64,000 nt of DNA from Cryptomeria japonica (Eukaryota > Streptophyta > Pinopsida > Cupressales > Cupressaceae): contig NC_081415.1 of NCBI RefSeq assembly GCF_030272615.1, forward strand, positions 104,152,796-104,216,795. The letters are read 5' to 3'. This document shows, piece after piece, positions 12,297 to 24,292 of the stretch. The notes beneath the pieces were generated by a model. It had not been told where the DNA came from. It did not search any database and worked only from the letters and a program-made list of their open reading frames with translations. The position numbers and the translations under genes are program-made. The first letter of the stretch is position 1; every line of letters starts with the position of its first letter.

Positions 12297-12520
12297 GACT
12301 TTCTAGCAAACCTAAATTCCTAAAATAATTGTTTGCTCAGCGTTATGTTTAGGGTTTCTAGTAATCTTCTAAAATCTTTTGTAGCAGATGGCTAATGAAT
12401 TCTTACTGTTGCTGTGCTTTTAATGAGAGATGTGTGCTGAATGTTTAAATGCTGGGTGATGAAGTCTTGTGATATCCCATTTACCTCTGGAATGTCTTGT
12501 AGTTCTTCATTGTCATTAAA
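12297..12520 (+). other. eIF5 3' UTR / proximal downstream region
   Basis: T-rich sequence following the TAG stop. No canonical AATAAA is obvious. aaaataattg (about 12321) and cttttaatgagag (about 12417) are weak near-upstream-element candidates for poly(A) addition. Confidence 0.4.
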
Positions 12521-12604
12521 TTTTGAAATATTTATGTTCTGATTTCCCTCTACTGAATGGAACTATTTTGAAGTATTTGTGTTCTGATTTCCCTCTACTG
12601 ACTT
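12521..12604. repeat. 45-bp tandem duplication
   Basis: The block starting ttttgaaatattta at 12521 recurs at 12566 (ttttgaagtatttg). Both copies run through ctgatttccctctactga, with a few substitutions. It may lie in or just after the eIF5 3' UTR. Confidence 0.8.
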
Positions 12605-12766
12605 GCATGAATTGAAAGGAAATGCTGTCTAATTATGCTTTTGAAAGCATTGTTCCATTTAAATTCCATAGAACTAATTAGACGGGCTGCTCAGATTGTG
12701 GATCGCTAAATTTATTCAAAATGTCGCCATATGTGTAAGTTTCTTAGTTGCAAGTGGTTACTTTAC

Positions 12767-12930
12767 TGCTATAGAACACAAGACTGTAATTTTAACTTTT
12801 GATTTATTATACCTGTCTGCCATAGAACACAGAACCTTAGTTGATTTTTTGGCTTATTCTACTTGCCTGCCAAAGAATATAGAACTGTGATTTGAATTTT
12901 TCACTTACTCTACTTGCCTGCCATAGAGTA
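12767..12930. repeat. ~50-bp minisatellite, three-plus degenerate units
   Basis: Units begin ctgctatagaac (12767), ctgccatagaac (12817), ctgccaaagaat (12867) and ctgccatagagt (12918). Each full unit ends in a tta-t-ctacttgcctg-like word. The period is 50-51 bp with substitutions between units. Confidence 0.8.
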
Positions 12931-14750
12931 TTCTGATATATTATACTAAACAAAGTAAATTCTTAACTAAATATCAAACTGGGCTTCTCTTCGCTGTCTT
13001 AATCTGATGTCTTTTTAGAAGAATTTAGGTGTAGTCGAAATATTTATGGGTATATGAGAGTGGCAATTGTAACTTTGGGGTTGATCTTTGTTGCATAATT
13101 GAAGTGACGATGGTGATAATGTTTTAAAAAGTGTAAAAAATCATTGTTTGAAGAATATTGATTATGAAAGTTTGATTCTTTGGTGACTTCACTATTTTTC
13201 CTTAAGGAATCAGTCAGTTATTCTAAAATGTTATGCATATTAGCTTAATTCACAAAAGAAATAATACACAATTCAAAAAGTTAAGTAGGCATTATACAAA
13301 ACAATAAAGTGACTCGTCTATGCTTTTTAATCTGCGCCACCGGATACTGCAAACGTGCAAACTAACAATGCCATAAATATCTATGTTGTGTTCTAAGAGT
13401 GTTGTTGAAACATTTGCTTATTATTAGCTTTTTCAAAGTTTTAAGTTTTATCGACAACTAAACCCTTTTTGGGAACTAATCGAGAGTTCCCCAATGGTTT
13501 GCCTTTGAATGCAGTATCTGCTCATTAATACCTTTGTTTGAGTCTTGAGTCTTATTATTTCTGAGGGGTTTTGATGGTTCATACAACATATTGTCCTTTG
13601 AAACTCTTGTTTGTTTTGTCCTTGTAAGAAATTGTCTTTTATTTTTATTTTATTTTGGCCAAATTTGAGGTTGGAGGCAGTCATTTCTTAACCCTTCTAA
13701 ACTTATTTGTCCATTTTTGCCTGTTTCTTGTCAAGGGTTTTCACTACATCAGGAAACTCCACTTTTTAAGCTAGGTTTTGCCTTTGTACTCTATCGATGA
13801 TGGAGTTTGCTATTATCAATATGCCAAAAGCATTGATTAACAACTTTATAGGTCATTAATAAATATGTTATAGCTTTGAGTCTTGTCAAGGACTAAACCT
13901 TTTGTAGGAACTAATCTAAAGTTTTGAGTGTTCCTACAAACTATGAAGTATTGGTTCACAATGTTATAGATTATACCTGATTTTTGCTTTTTGTTATTGT
14001 CAAATGAACAAGTGAGAGATAATAGACAATACATAGACTTTAGATGTGAATTTGTAGATCGAAAAAAATTGGAATACCATGAAAGCATAGGTAGGATTAA
14101 AATGCTACTTGGAAGGATTGAGAAGGAAACAAATGTTATTGAGATGTTGTGGGTTCTTTGTAATTGCATTGAAACTATGCATTTTAGAAAATTGTGTTGT
14201 AGATGTAGGCATGCATTTACCTTGCCTTTGAAGCGTAGTATAGAAGACCAAAGAAACTTAGCAATTGACCTTGAGATTACACACAAATTGTGTTGTGATA
14301 TGAACAACATTGAGGACAAAGAATGTATAGGGTTTGTAGGAAGCATATTATGACTTGTCAAAACCATAAATATTTCAAAAGTAAATCAAACTAAAATTGA
14401 TTTTGTTATAATTACTACTTAAATCTATTAACAATCAACAAAAAATAGATCAAAAAAATATGGGCATTTTTAGCACTAGACAAAATTCTTGTTAATTTTA
14501 AGCACAAATATTAGTTGTGAGTTTAAGTTTGGTTTCATGAGTGAGTGCAGGTATGTAAATTAGATTGTCACTTATGTAATGATAGTGTTAACAAGTGTGC
14601 CATGGTATTGTATCTTGCTTTTAGATTTGAGAACACAAACAATAGTCAACATGTGTCTACAATAAGCAATCTTATGTATATTGTATCCCTACTTACTTTG
14701 CAAATATGTAGTTATATAATATATTAAATATTATTAATGTATATTTGAAA
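12931..14750. other. Intergenic DNA, overlapping ORFs without recognisable product
   Basis: No gene can be supported. The antiparallel ORFs 13991-14353 (+, 120 aa) and 13846-14367 (-, 173 aa) overlap almost completely. Neither shows a domain, and the + ORF's Cys residues do not form a known zinc motif. The last ~80 bp are AT-rich (ttatataatatattaaatatt). Confidence 0.5.
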
Positions 14751-17653
14751 TATAGGGGACACGAATTCACTAGTTTAAACATGCGAACTAGGAATCATTT
14801 ATAATCCTTACATTCATTGTAGAACAATCGATTATGCCCAACTTTAGTCCCTTAGGAGAGTTGAGTATTGTGGTTAATTGTTCTATTTTTAATTGATATG
14901 ATGTGATATGAAATGATGCAAGAACTAGGTAAAATGCTAGAAAATTGACAAGATTCAAAATAAAAAAATAGAAAAAGTTCAAAAAGTGAACACAAAAATA
15001 CAAATCTAGAAATGAGATACAAAAAAGAACCTATCACTAAAATTTGAGGCTTAAAATGCTATACCAATGTCCTAGTTTCCCTTGTCCTAAAGGTGTTTTT
15101 GTCAACTAACACTTTAGATTTTAGATTAGGATATTTTTTAGATTTTTCCCTCCAAAATTTAGTCAAAAAAGTGTCAGACAAATTAATCTAGGATTTTTTG
15201 CCTATTTAAAATATGGAACTATAGGTTTGCCAATAGTGGCATGTAGTGATGGTTAAGTTGTTGTGTTGTTGTTCTTGCCATCAAGGCTCAAATCCCACCA
15301 GTTCATAGCTCCGGGTTAAAAGCATTTACCCTTAAAAAAAATCTATGGAGCTATAGGTCTCCGCCTACTCTCCACACACAAAAAAGGGAAAAATGTCATG
15401 TTTTATAGAAGTTTGTATAATTCAAAACCCAAGTAGCAATAAACCTCCACTACAACTATGATTGATTAGAAAAGAGACATTTCCCTTGGTAGGGCAAAGG
15501 CTAAATCTAAAGTAAAATGTTGAATTGACAAAGACTACACCTCAAGATTTATAATGATGGTGATGTGATGATCTTTGAATAATACCTTCAAGGGTTGATG
15601 CAATAACATTACAAAACATACAAGGATCAATCATGAAAACACATTTGCATGTAGGTTGTTGTAATGTGTTTCTCCATAATGCTCAGATATGAAGACACTT
15701 GCTCAATAATGCTTGCTCAAGGATTTGGGAATCATGAACTTACTAGATGATATGCTTAGATGAAAATGAATTAGAGAGGATGCCTTTACATAGGGTTCAC
15801 AATGTATTTCCTATTTTCGGCAATACTATTTTCGGTTGACTTCTAATCGTCATACAAATTATTTGGATCAAACAAAAAATGGTGAGAATCAACACTCTAA
15901 CACATATGCTTTTGGGCCCTTTTTGGAGGCACTATGGTGTTAGATAATATGAAAATATGACTACAAAATGGGTGTTGCAGTGTGCACCAAACACAAAGAT
16001 AATAAAATAAAACCTTTGTCTACTAGTTAATCAAAAAATGTGTCTACAAAATGGGTGTTGTAGTGTCCACAAACATATATTACAAAACAAAACATTTTCT
16101 ATTTCTCCTATTTTTCTAATATTTCCCCTAAATTCATGGGAAGGGCATTTCAATTTTGTCATAATTTGTCAATCAATCAATCTTGCATAGAAAATGTCAA
16201 TTTTGTCATAATTTGTCATATTTGTCATTCTTGATTTGAAATTTCCTTTCAAATCTCTTCATGCTAATCTTGTCATCTCTCCAATTTGTCTATAAATTGG
16301 ATGATTTTCTTTAATCATGAATCTAATCACATTTTCAAAGAATCAATCACGCTTCTAGGATCCTTACGCTGCCATTTCATCTTGCTTCATGCTTTTGCAT
16401 TTGTAGGTGAGTTCCACAAACAAAGCAATTTGAAGGAGAAAGAAGGACAATGGAGAATTATGGAGGAGATATTCGCGTTTGTAATGGTTTGCATTTGGTT
16501 TTATTATCTTGTCTTCATATCTCTATTGAATGTTTTTAGGATTTCTTATCATTGCAATCTAGCTTTTGTGATTGAGCTAGTTTAATATCTATTTGCTTTG
16601 ATGTTTTCCCAAATTCCTATCTACAGCGGCATGCACCAAACAGAAAAAATGAGGAGGCCTTATCTGCTCCCCCTCACCCCCGTTAAGATGTCAACATATT
16701 ACCATGTTGATATATTAAGGAATAGAGAGATCCACATTAAGGATAAAACGCCTTCAACACCAAGTAGATATCCTTGAAAAAAATGCACGTGTTCCAAGCT
16801 AGGAAGAATATCCTTATAAAGAATACAATATTCAAATGATGTTTGTGAAATAGATATCTTGCAACAAGTGAAAGGGATCCTTATTAAGGATACTTGACTG
16901 TCAAAAGGGGGAGGAATAGATATTTGCCTAAAAATATCTACCTCCATAAAGAGAGGAGTTCTTTATAAAAGATGACATCTTCAAAACTAAGAAAGGGAAG
17001 GAGACCAAAAATATACACCTTCCTAATTTCTAGGAGAGGTGATTATTGAAGGATTACACACTTCCAACACCAAGGAGAGTCCATTTAAAAAGATATACGT
17101 TGTCAAGCAAGGAAAAGGTCCTAATCAAGGATACACATCTCCAAGAAAGGATAAGATTCTTATGGAGGAGAAACAGTTATATGCAAGAAAGGATATCCTT
17201 ATAAAAGATACAACTCAACAAAGTGAAAAATGGATCCTTGAGAAGGTAGAATAATTGAAACACTATTCTTGCCCTTCGATAGGAGCTAAGGAGTGCTCAA
17301 GTATTATATGCACATTTGGATTTAGAAAATCATCAATATCACATGTTATATGAATAAGAGCCCTATCATATAAATCTTGAACAAATTCTTTAAATTCTCT
17401 ACAATCAGAAAGAGAGTGAGTATAGACACATTGATAGAGAAAAATTAAGTTTTCATTTCTTGATTTTGAGTTATACTTATGAATCTTATGAAAGGAAAAG
17501 TGATCTTTTTATCTTTAAGTTTCCAACAGATTATTTCTACTAGAGGAGAATTTCTTTGTGGGATGGGAAGGTTAGGCTTTGATGAAGGAATTGGTAAGGA
17601 AGGAGTAGGGAATCCTATGCCTTCTCTAGTGTATTGAGATGAGGGATCTATAG
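14751..17653 (-). repeat. Old LTR-type repeat, copy A (part 1)
   Basis: Starts tataggggacac and matches the block from 20969 (tgtaggggaaat) through aggaatcattt, tccataatgctcagatatga, tgcaaaatgggtgttg-like and gaggaggcctta words down to gtgtattgagatga. Copy B has about 1 kb extra around 22020-23090. On the minus strand the end reads ...CCCCTATA, comparable to ...CCCCTACA in copy B, where a PBS-like sequence follows. This suggests a minus-oriented LTR. Family unrecognised. Confidence 0.65.
15227..15344 (+). mobile_element. tRNA-related SINE insertion
   Basis: A 118-bp segment bounded by a 14-bp near-perfect duplication, atggaactataggt at 15213-15226 and atggagctataggt at 15345-15358. Copy B of the surrounding repeat (near 21414-21428) has the same site uninterrupted. 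The body contains a pol III B-box-like ggctcaaatccc, an A-box-like tggcatgtagtgatgg about 40 bp upstream, and an A-rich 3' end (cttaaaaaaaatct). These are SINE traits; the family is not recognised. Confidence 0.7.
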
Positions 17654-17658
17654 AGACC
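17654..17658. repeat. Target duplication agacc (left)
   Basis: agacc immediately before the solo LTR; identical to 20035-20039. The paralogous site in copy B near 24247 (gatagagaccttaattc) is uninterrupted, which confirms the insertion point. Confidence 0.9.
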
Positions 17659-20034
17659 TGTTAGACACAATGCACCACTGAGAGGGGGGTGAATCAATGG
17701 TTCTCAACTTTTTTCCCTTTAGCTATCCTATGTGAGCATATCAGTTAATGGATCTAACTCAATGCATACTTATCGGTTAGTAGGGAGACCAACACCAATG
17801 CAATACACAAGGGACATCACATAACATCAACATCTACAAGGAAAACCCAAGATGGGAAAAACCTTGGTGAGCAATGCTGCTAGAGACTACTGCTCCAATC
17901 CAGCCTCACAATCAAAACCTTCGTTACAATGTTTAGGGCACCAACCCAAGGAGCTACAACCCCTGGTTTAGGGCACCAACCCTTGATTTAGGGCTACAAC
18001 CCCTGCACCGAGCTACAACCCAGTGATCACAATGAAAACATCGATTACAGAAGTAGTTATCTTATTGCAAGTGAATCTTGCAACCATTTCATATACAAAG
18101 ACTCAGACTTCTGTTGCTCTCACCTGTTGCTCTATTGCTGGCAAACCCTATTGATACACCTCTCCTCTTCTTCTTCTCTACTGGATCTCCTCCTCACTGC
18201 TCTACACTTTACTGGTGCTATACTCTATTGGTCCACTGTCTACCTTCTCTGCAGCTCTCTTCACTTTAGCTCTACCGGTATAACCACTACCAGGTCTTCT
18301 CTTCACTCTCCCTCCTTTCTTAGATACTCGTTGAGCACTTGGCTGATTTTCTCTCACATGCAAAAGTGACACTCAATCACTTCACAGTAGCACTCTCCTC
18401 TTCTCTATTCAACAACACTTAACAATCTCTTTAGCTTGCATATTTATATCCCAGTCTTCCCGCCAAAAGCCAAATCAAATTACAAGTGGTTAGGGTTTTC
18501 TCCACAGATCATGAGGCACACTGAATCCAATCAAATCTAATTGGATCACAACTCAGAAATGTCTATCTGTACATATCCACCATTTTCATGCCTTCCAAAA
18601 AGTGCCTTCTTATTTCAGCAACCTGCAATCAATCTGTCAGCACACATCTTGGTCAATCACCATTAATGGCATGATGGATTGCTTCAACTACCTCAATCTA
18701 CTTGATTAGTCTATCCTTGATCCTCTCTTGTCCATTTGATCTCGAGCCCCGTACCTCTGCAACTCCACCTCGAACTTAGTAGTAACCATTGATGTCGAAC
18801 CAACCTCAACTACATCATCGTCACTCTACACTAAAATGTGCAAGATTGCCACTTCACCTCCTCGTGGCATTACTATCAGTATCCACCTTGGTATACAACT
18901 CTTTCGGTTCAGCTTAGTCATTGACTACTCTCATAATCGGTCACACACATATCGGTCCATTGATCCTACCAGCACAAATCATCTTGTCGGTTATCCTTTC
19001 TACCATCTCATTTTCTTTCTTGTCAGTGTAACCCTTATGTTTGTACTTCACTGCTCTGCCGGTGTCTCACACTCTACTAGTTACCTCACCATGTTTGCAT
19101 TGTGATGAACTACCTATGGAACACTCAAACCGGTCTTCAGACATGTCAGTCCAAAACATGCACATTCTCATCACGTAGGAGTCTTTTGCACCTGCACCTT
19201 GTCCATATTAACAATGGGCTTTCATACTGGTAACCACTCTTGATGACACCATGTCATTAGCCTTCACCAAACTCCATCTTCAGTCAACCCACATTCCTTT
19301 GTTTGCATCTGCTCAACCTTGCCTTCTCCTTGATCAGTTCGGACCATATCTCAGTCGGTTTGTCAAGATGACAAACACATCACTTTTCTTTTGTATTGGC
19401 ATCTCAACATGCCTTCTCTATCAGTCCAGTGCATAACCCTAATCTCATGTATTTAAGGCATTCCTTTTGTTTCATCGGTGGATCCGGTGTGAGCCTTCAA
19501 GTACTTGCCTTTGCCTCTTCTCTCTTATCTAATAGAACCATGATGCACACTATGCATACCCAGAGATAAGATCCACTTATAGGTGGAGTGACACCTTGTC
19601 ATCTTCATCCTGTGGGAGTCATGTTGTTTTGCGACCTCACAACATTTTGGTGACCTGTTCATTTTTCTCTTCTGATGTTGATGTGATTTAGGTAATATTC
19701 TACCTCTTCATCACAAACAATATCCAAGCATCTTTCCCATTGCCAACACTTCGCTTATCAGTTGACATGCTCTTCTTTACCAGGGATACTCTGTACTAGT
19801 ACCGATCAACTTACCATTCCATCCACACAAGTTAGGCACTAACTTGTCTACCTGTAACACCAGTGGTCATTACTCTGAATGACATTCTCTTCCTTACCTT
19901 ACCGGTGTTCTACAACACAAGGTGATATCAAAGATATCACATTCTGTACTCCTCCATAGCAGTGTTGCACATGCATCTCTTCTACCAGTAGTCATCCCAT
20001 ACTGGTTGACATCAATGACAACACAATGCCAACA
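17659..20034 (-). mobile_element. Ty1/copia-type solo LTR, reverse orientation
   Basis: 2376 bp, bounded by TGTTAGACAC...GCCAACA and flanked by the agacc duplication, with no internal domain. Read on the minus strand it starts TGTTGGCATTGTGTTGTCAT and ends with a block matching the end of the LTR at 24293-26953 (ccattgattcacccccct). It also contains the LTR word (+ strand) gatgggaaaaaccttggtga, whose complement 'aaggtttttcccat' occurs in the full-length element here. The rest of the LTR differs, so this is a related but distinct subfamily. ORFs inside (18078-18369, 18836-19105 and others) are incidental. Confidence 0.88.
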
Positions 20035-20039
20035 AGACC
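20035..20039. repeat. Target duplication agacc (right)
   Basis: Second copy of the 5-bp duplication flanking the solo LTR. Confidence 0.9.
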
Positions 20040-20100
20040 TTTATTCCTTGTTTCATATGCCCATAACCATGTCATCATAGACCTCATTGAAATTTGTAGT

Positions 20101-20766
20101 CTAAGTATATCTTGAAGGGATAAAGGGGTGAATAGATGAATAAGAATGGATCCTTGTAGGAGGATGCACAACCTTATTAGTATCATTCATGTCCAATGGA
20201 GAGGTAAGAGAGTTCTTTTTCATTAAGTTGTTGGGTTGGGAAGAAATGCTTTCATCATTTAAAATTCCACTCCTCCTCAATGTAATGTTAGTTGACATAT
20301 CATTAAGGAAATGCATAACATCATCCTGTCTCAAAACATGTTGATGGTCAAGATAGTCTCAAGGGGAATAGGGAGGATTTGCGGTGATAGATGTATTGAG
20401 AGTTGGATTATTAATGTTTGGAACGTCTCCCTCTTGCACCAAAGTAACCTTATGGTAAGAGGATTCATTGTTACTCTTCAATGCTACATCTCCTTTGCAA
20501 AGATAATTGATAGAAGTATTAACCATTTCCTCATGGATAAGGGATACTCTAGTGTAAGCATTATTCATCTCAACATTATCTATAGGAGGATTTTCAAAGG
20601 TTCCATATGAATAATCCACTAGATCTTTTACGAAATCCAAGATTCTTATGGATATCTTTAGAAATAGCATCACATAACAACATGACATGTCTATGAAATC
20701 CTTAAAAATGAAATAAATGTTGGAAACATCCTTGAAATCCTCATTATGGAATACATTAAAATGCAA
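20101..20766 (-). pseudogene. Conserved minus-strand ORF in copy A, unrecognised
   Basis: ORFs 20359-20766 and 20101-20334 lie in the same minus-strand frame, separated by a stop near 20358, so they were one frame of about 220 codons. The C-terminal part (Q-H-V-L-R-Q-D-D-V-M-H-F-L) aligns with the minus ORF of copy B (Q-H-V-L-R-Q-A-N-V-M-N-F-L), then S-S-Q-P-N-N-L-M and T-N-K-V-V-H / A-N-K-V-V-H. Conservation of frame and residues suggests a real protein, perhaps a gag-like product given the adjacent PBS. No domain is recognisable. Confidence 0.45.
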
Positions 20767-20940
20767 TGGATCAATGGAAGCAACATGAAGTGAAACAAAT
20801 CACCTTTCAACAAATGATTTTGATAAATATAGCTAATCAACAATGTAATCAAAAGTGAATGTGCAAACCAAACAAATTTTTGTAGGATCCATATTTGAAA
20901 ATCAAATATGAAAACTTCCAATTAGAATTATGTAAAACGT

Positions 20941-20960
20941 AAGAAGTGTCAGGTTCACCA
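20941..20960 (-). other. Primer-binding-site-like sequence
   Basis: On the minus strand TGGTGAACCTGACACTT follows the LTR end ...CCCCTACA after 8 nt. The same kind of sequence (TGGTGAACCCGATGTGAA) follows the LTR end at 63252, supporting minus orientation of this older element. Confidence 0.5.
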
Positions 20961-22017
20961 AAATGAAATGTAGGGGAAATGAGTTCACTAACTTAAACAT
21001 ACAATCTAGGAATCATTTCCAATGGTTACATTCATTGCAGAACAATCATTTAGGCCCAACTTTATTCCCTTGGGAGAGATGAGCACTATAATTATTTTTT
21101 ATATGATTGGAAATGAAATGACACAAGAACTAGGTAAAATGCTAGGAAATTGACAAGATTCAAATAGAAAATAAAAAAGTAAGCACAAAAGTATAGATCT
21201 ATAAATGAGATATAAAAAAGAACCTACCGCTAAAATTTAAACCTGAAAATATTGGATCAATGTGCTAGGTTTCCTAGTATTGAAGGTGTTTTTGTCAACT
21301 AACACTTTGGAATTTAGATCAAGATGTTCGATAGACATCCCTCCAAAATTCAACTAAAAAGTGTTCGACAAATTCTCTAACTGAATTAGTCTAGGGGTTT
21401 TTGCTTGTTTAAAATATGGAACTATAGGTCTCAATCTACTCTCTAGAACCCTACAACTTTCGACAGTTAGATCTTGAACTTGCACACAATAAAGGGGAAA
21501 ATTTGTGTGTTGTATAAGAGTTTTCTTAAGTCAAACCCTACGTAGAAATTAACCCGCACCATAGCTATGATTCAATAGAAAAAAGAGCTTACCCATGGTA
21601 GAAAAAATCTGAAGTAAAATGCTAAATTGATAAGATTATACCTCAATATTGATAATAGTGGTGATGCAATGCTCTTTGAATAAAACCTTGAAGGCTTGAG
21701 GCAATAAATTGACCAAACATACAATGATCAATCATGAAAACACACTTGCATGTAGGTTGTTGTAACTTGTTTCTCCATAATGCTCAGATATGAAGACACT
21801 TGCTCAATAATGCTTTCTCAAGGATTTGGGATTGATGTAATTTCTAGATGATGTGATTAGATGAAAATGAATTAGAGAGGATTCCTTTACATAGGGTTCA
21901 CAAGGGGTTTCCTATTTAAGTCCAACTTCCAATGGTAATACAAATTATCAAAGATCATATAACATATGGTGGGAACCGACACTCTGACACATTTAATTTT
22001 GGGCCCTTTTTGGAAGG

Positions 22018-22107
22018 ACTATGGTGCTAGGTATCCTAGTCCACTAGGACTATTGTGCCAGGTACCCTAGTCTACTAGGACTATTATGCTAGGCACCCTA
22101 GTCCACC
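22018..22107. repeat. 31-bp minisatellite, three units
   Basis: Units starting actatggtgctagg (22018), actattgtgccagg (22049) and actattatgctagg (22080), each followed by a ta-ccctagtc-actagg-like word. Present only in copy B. Confidence 0.85.
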
Positions 22108-22356
22108 CAAAACCAGAGCAAAGAAGGATGGATGCATAGTGCACAAAACCAACACATAGGATATGGTCACCAAATAAGCATATAAAGATAGTTTGGTAGT
22201 GACAAGGCCAAAAATAACCTTAGAATGAGTTATGAGATGCCACAACAAAGAAATGGCATAGAAGGGAGTGCAAAATTGTAAGTGGGTTACAATTTATGAC
22301 ACTACATTTATCCCACTTTAGCGGGAGTATGAAGTTATGTCCATACTCATGATAAA

Positions 22357-22463
<107 letters not shown>

Positions 22464-22850
22464 AAGACTAACAAGAGATAAGATGTCACTAAGTTTGAGG
22501 ATAACAAGCCCCAAAGCTTAAGATCTTAATTCAAACAACAAAATCCGAGGAAGGACACAAAAGATTAAAAAAAAAGAAAAAAGGTGGAACAAAAGGCAGA
22601 AAAAGCAAATTTATAAGAGATGCAAAAGGTGTTAGTTCTGAAAACAAAGGCTCCAAGTCAACTAGTTGAAGAGACTTAGACAATTAAAATGTTTCAACCA
22701 CTAATATCAATCTCAGAATGTCATTGAAAGAGCACATGTAGTCTTCAAGAAAGAGAAAGAGAATACACCAATTGATAAGACAAGAAGCCAAGATCAAACA
22801 ACTATCAAGGTGAGTTATTCTATGGGTTCATGGCAAAAAAAATTTGAACC

Positions 22851-23015
22851 ATGAATTCCACTAACCAACAAGGTGTTTTATGTTGGGTGATTCATGATTG
22901 TGTCATGGATTCTACTAGCTAGAAGTTGTACTATGCTAGGAAATCTATGAAAAAGAGAGCTAGTAATGGATTCTACTAGACAACAATGTGCATTATGTTG
23001 TGTGATCCATTAAAG
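22851..23015. repeat. ~55-60-bp degenerate tandem repeat, three units
   Basis: Units start atgaattccactaacc (22851), atggattctactagct (22905) and atggattctactagac (22965). Each continues with a ...ttatgttg...gat-catg-like segment. Confidence 0.7.
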
Positions 23016-24287
23016 GAAGGAGAATCAAATAGGTCTAGCAATGTGTGTTGTTCTAGTTGACTCACACTAAGGAAGATTACAAAGAAAAATCCCTATTCGC
23101 TAATGTAAAAATATGATTGCAAAATGGGTGTTGTAGTGCATACCAAGCACAAAGATTTCCTAGGTAATTTGAAAAATGAGTGTTGAAAAGTGCACCAATT
23201 ATAAAGATTACAAAACAAAACCTATGTTTGTTAGTTAATCCAAAAATGCAACTACAAAATGGGTGTTGTAGTAAACACAAACAATGAGGAGGCCTTATAT
23301 GCCCCCCCCCCCAATAAGATTTAAATATATTACAATGTTGACATCTTAAGGAGGAATATAGAGATCCACATTAGGATAAAACACTTTCAACACCAAGGAG
23401 ATATCCTTAAAAAAAATGCATGTGTTCCAAGATAGGAAGAATATGCTTATAAAAAATACAATCTTCGAATGAGGAAGAGATGGTTGTGAGAGAGATATCT
23501 TGAAACAAGTGAAGGGGATCCTTGTTGAAGATACATGACTATCAAATGGAGGAGGCAAAGATCTTTGCCTAAAGATATCTACCTCCATAAAGAGAGGAGA
23601 TCTTTAATAAATATGACATCTTCAAAACTAAGAAGGGTAAAGAGACCAAAAATACACATTTTTCCAATTGCTAGGAGAGGGGATTCTTGATGAAATATTA
23701 CACACTTTTAACACCAAAGAGGGGTCATTAAAAATGTATATGCTTTCAAGCAAGGAAAAGGTCCTAATCAAGGATACGCATCTCCAATAAAGGATGAGAT
23801 TCTTATGAAGGACAAACAATTCTATGCAAGAAAGTATATCCCTATAAAAGATACAACTCAACAAAGGGAAAAATGGATCCTTAAGAAGGATACATGAATA
23901 ATTAAGCTATTATATTGCTATCCAAGTATGATTGCACATAAAATTGTAGCACCATGAATGACAATGAGCCTAAAAAACATAAGCTACTAATGTCACATAG
24001 TGAAGAGCAACATAGTAGGGCTAAGGATTGCTAAGGTATTACATGCAAATTTGGATTTAGAGTTAAACCTACACCTTATGAATGGAAAAGTGATCTTTTT
24101 ATCATATTTAAGTTTCCAAAAGATTCTTTTTTCTATAGGAGGATTTATATGTGGGAGGGCAAGGTTAGGCTTTGATGAAGGAATTGAAAAGGAAGGGGTA
24201 AGGAATCCTATGCCTTCTCTAGTGTATTGAGATGATGGATCGATAGAGACCTTAATTCATTGTTCCATACAACCAAGACCATGTCCT

Positions 24288-24292
24288 CTATA
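24288..24292. repeat. Target duplication ctata (left)
   Basis: ctata before the 5' LTR; identical to 32644-32648. Confidence 0.93.

Larger units (their letters stand above)
20040..20968 (-). repeat. Old LTR-type repeat, copy A continuation: short internal region
   Basis: Bases 20070-20350 match 32715-33005 (shared ggatccttgtaggag, gcacaaccttattag and ttgggttgggaagaaatg). The region 20350-20968 has no second copy here because copy B is broken at 33006. A PBS-like sequence lies at the right end. This is interpreted as the short internal domain of a minus-strand LTR element. Confidence 0.5.

Noticed and set aside
13846-14367. Overlapping 173-aa (-) and 120-aa (+) ORFs
   Set aside because: Mutually antisense, without domains, low-complexity; no basis to choose either.
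15240-15320. Possible intact tRNA gene
   Set aside because: Only box-like words are present; no cloverleaf could be folded, and A-rich tail plus target duplication fit a SINE.
18078-19436. Several ORFs of 60-90 aa
   Set aside because: All lie inside the reversed solo LTR and lack domains.
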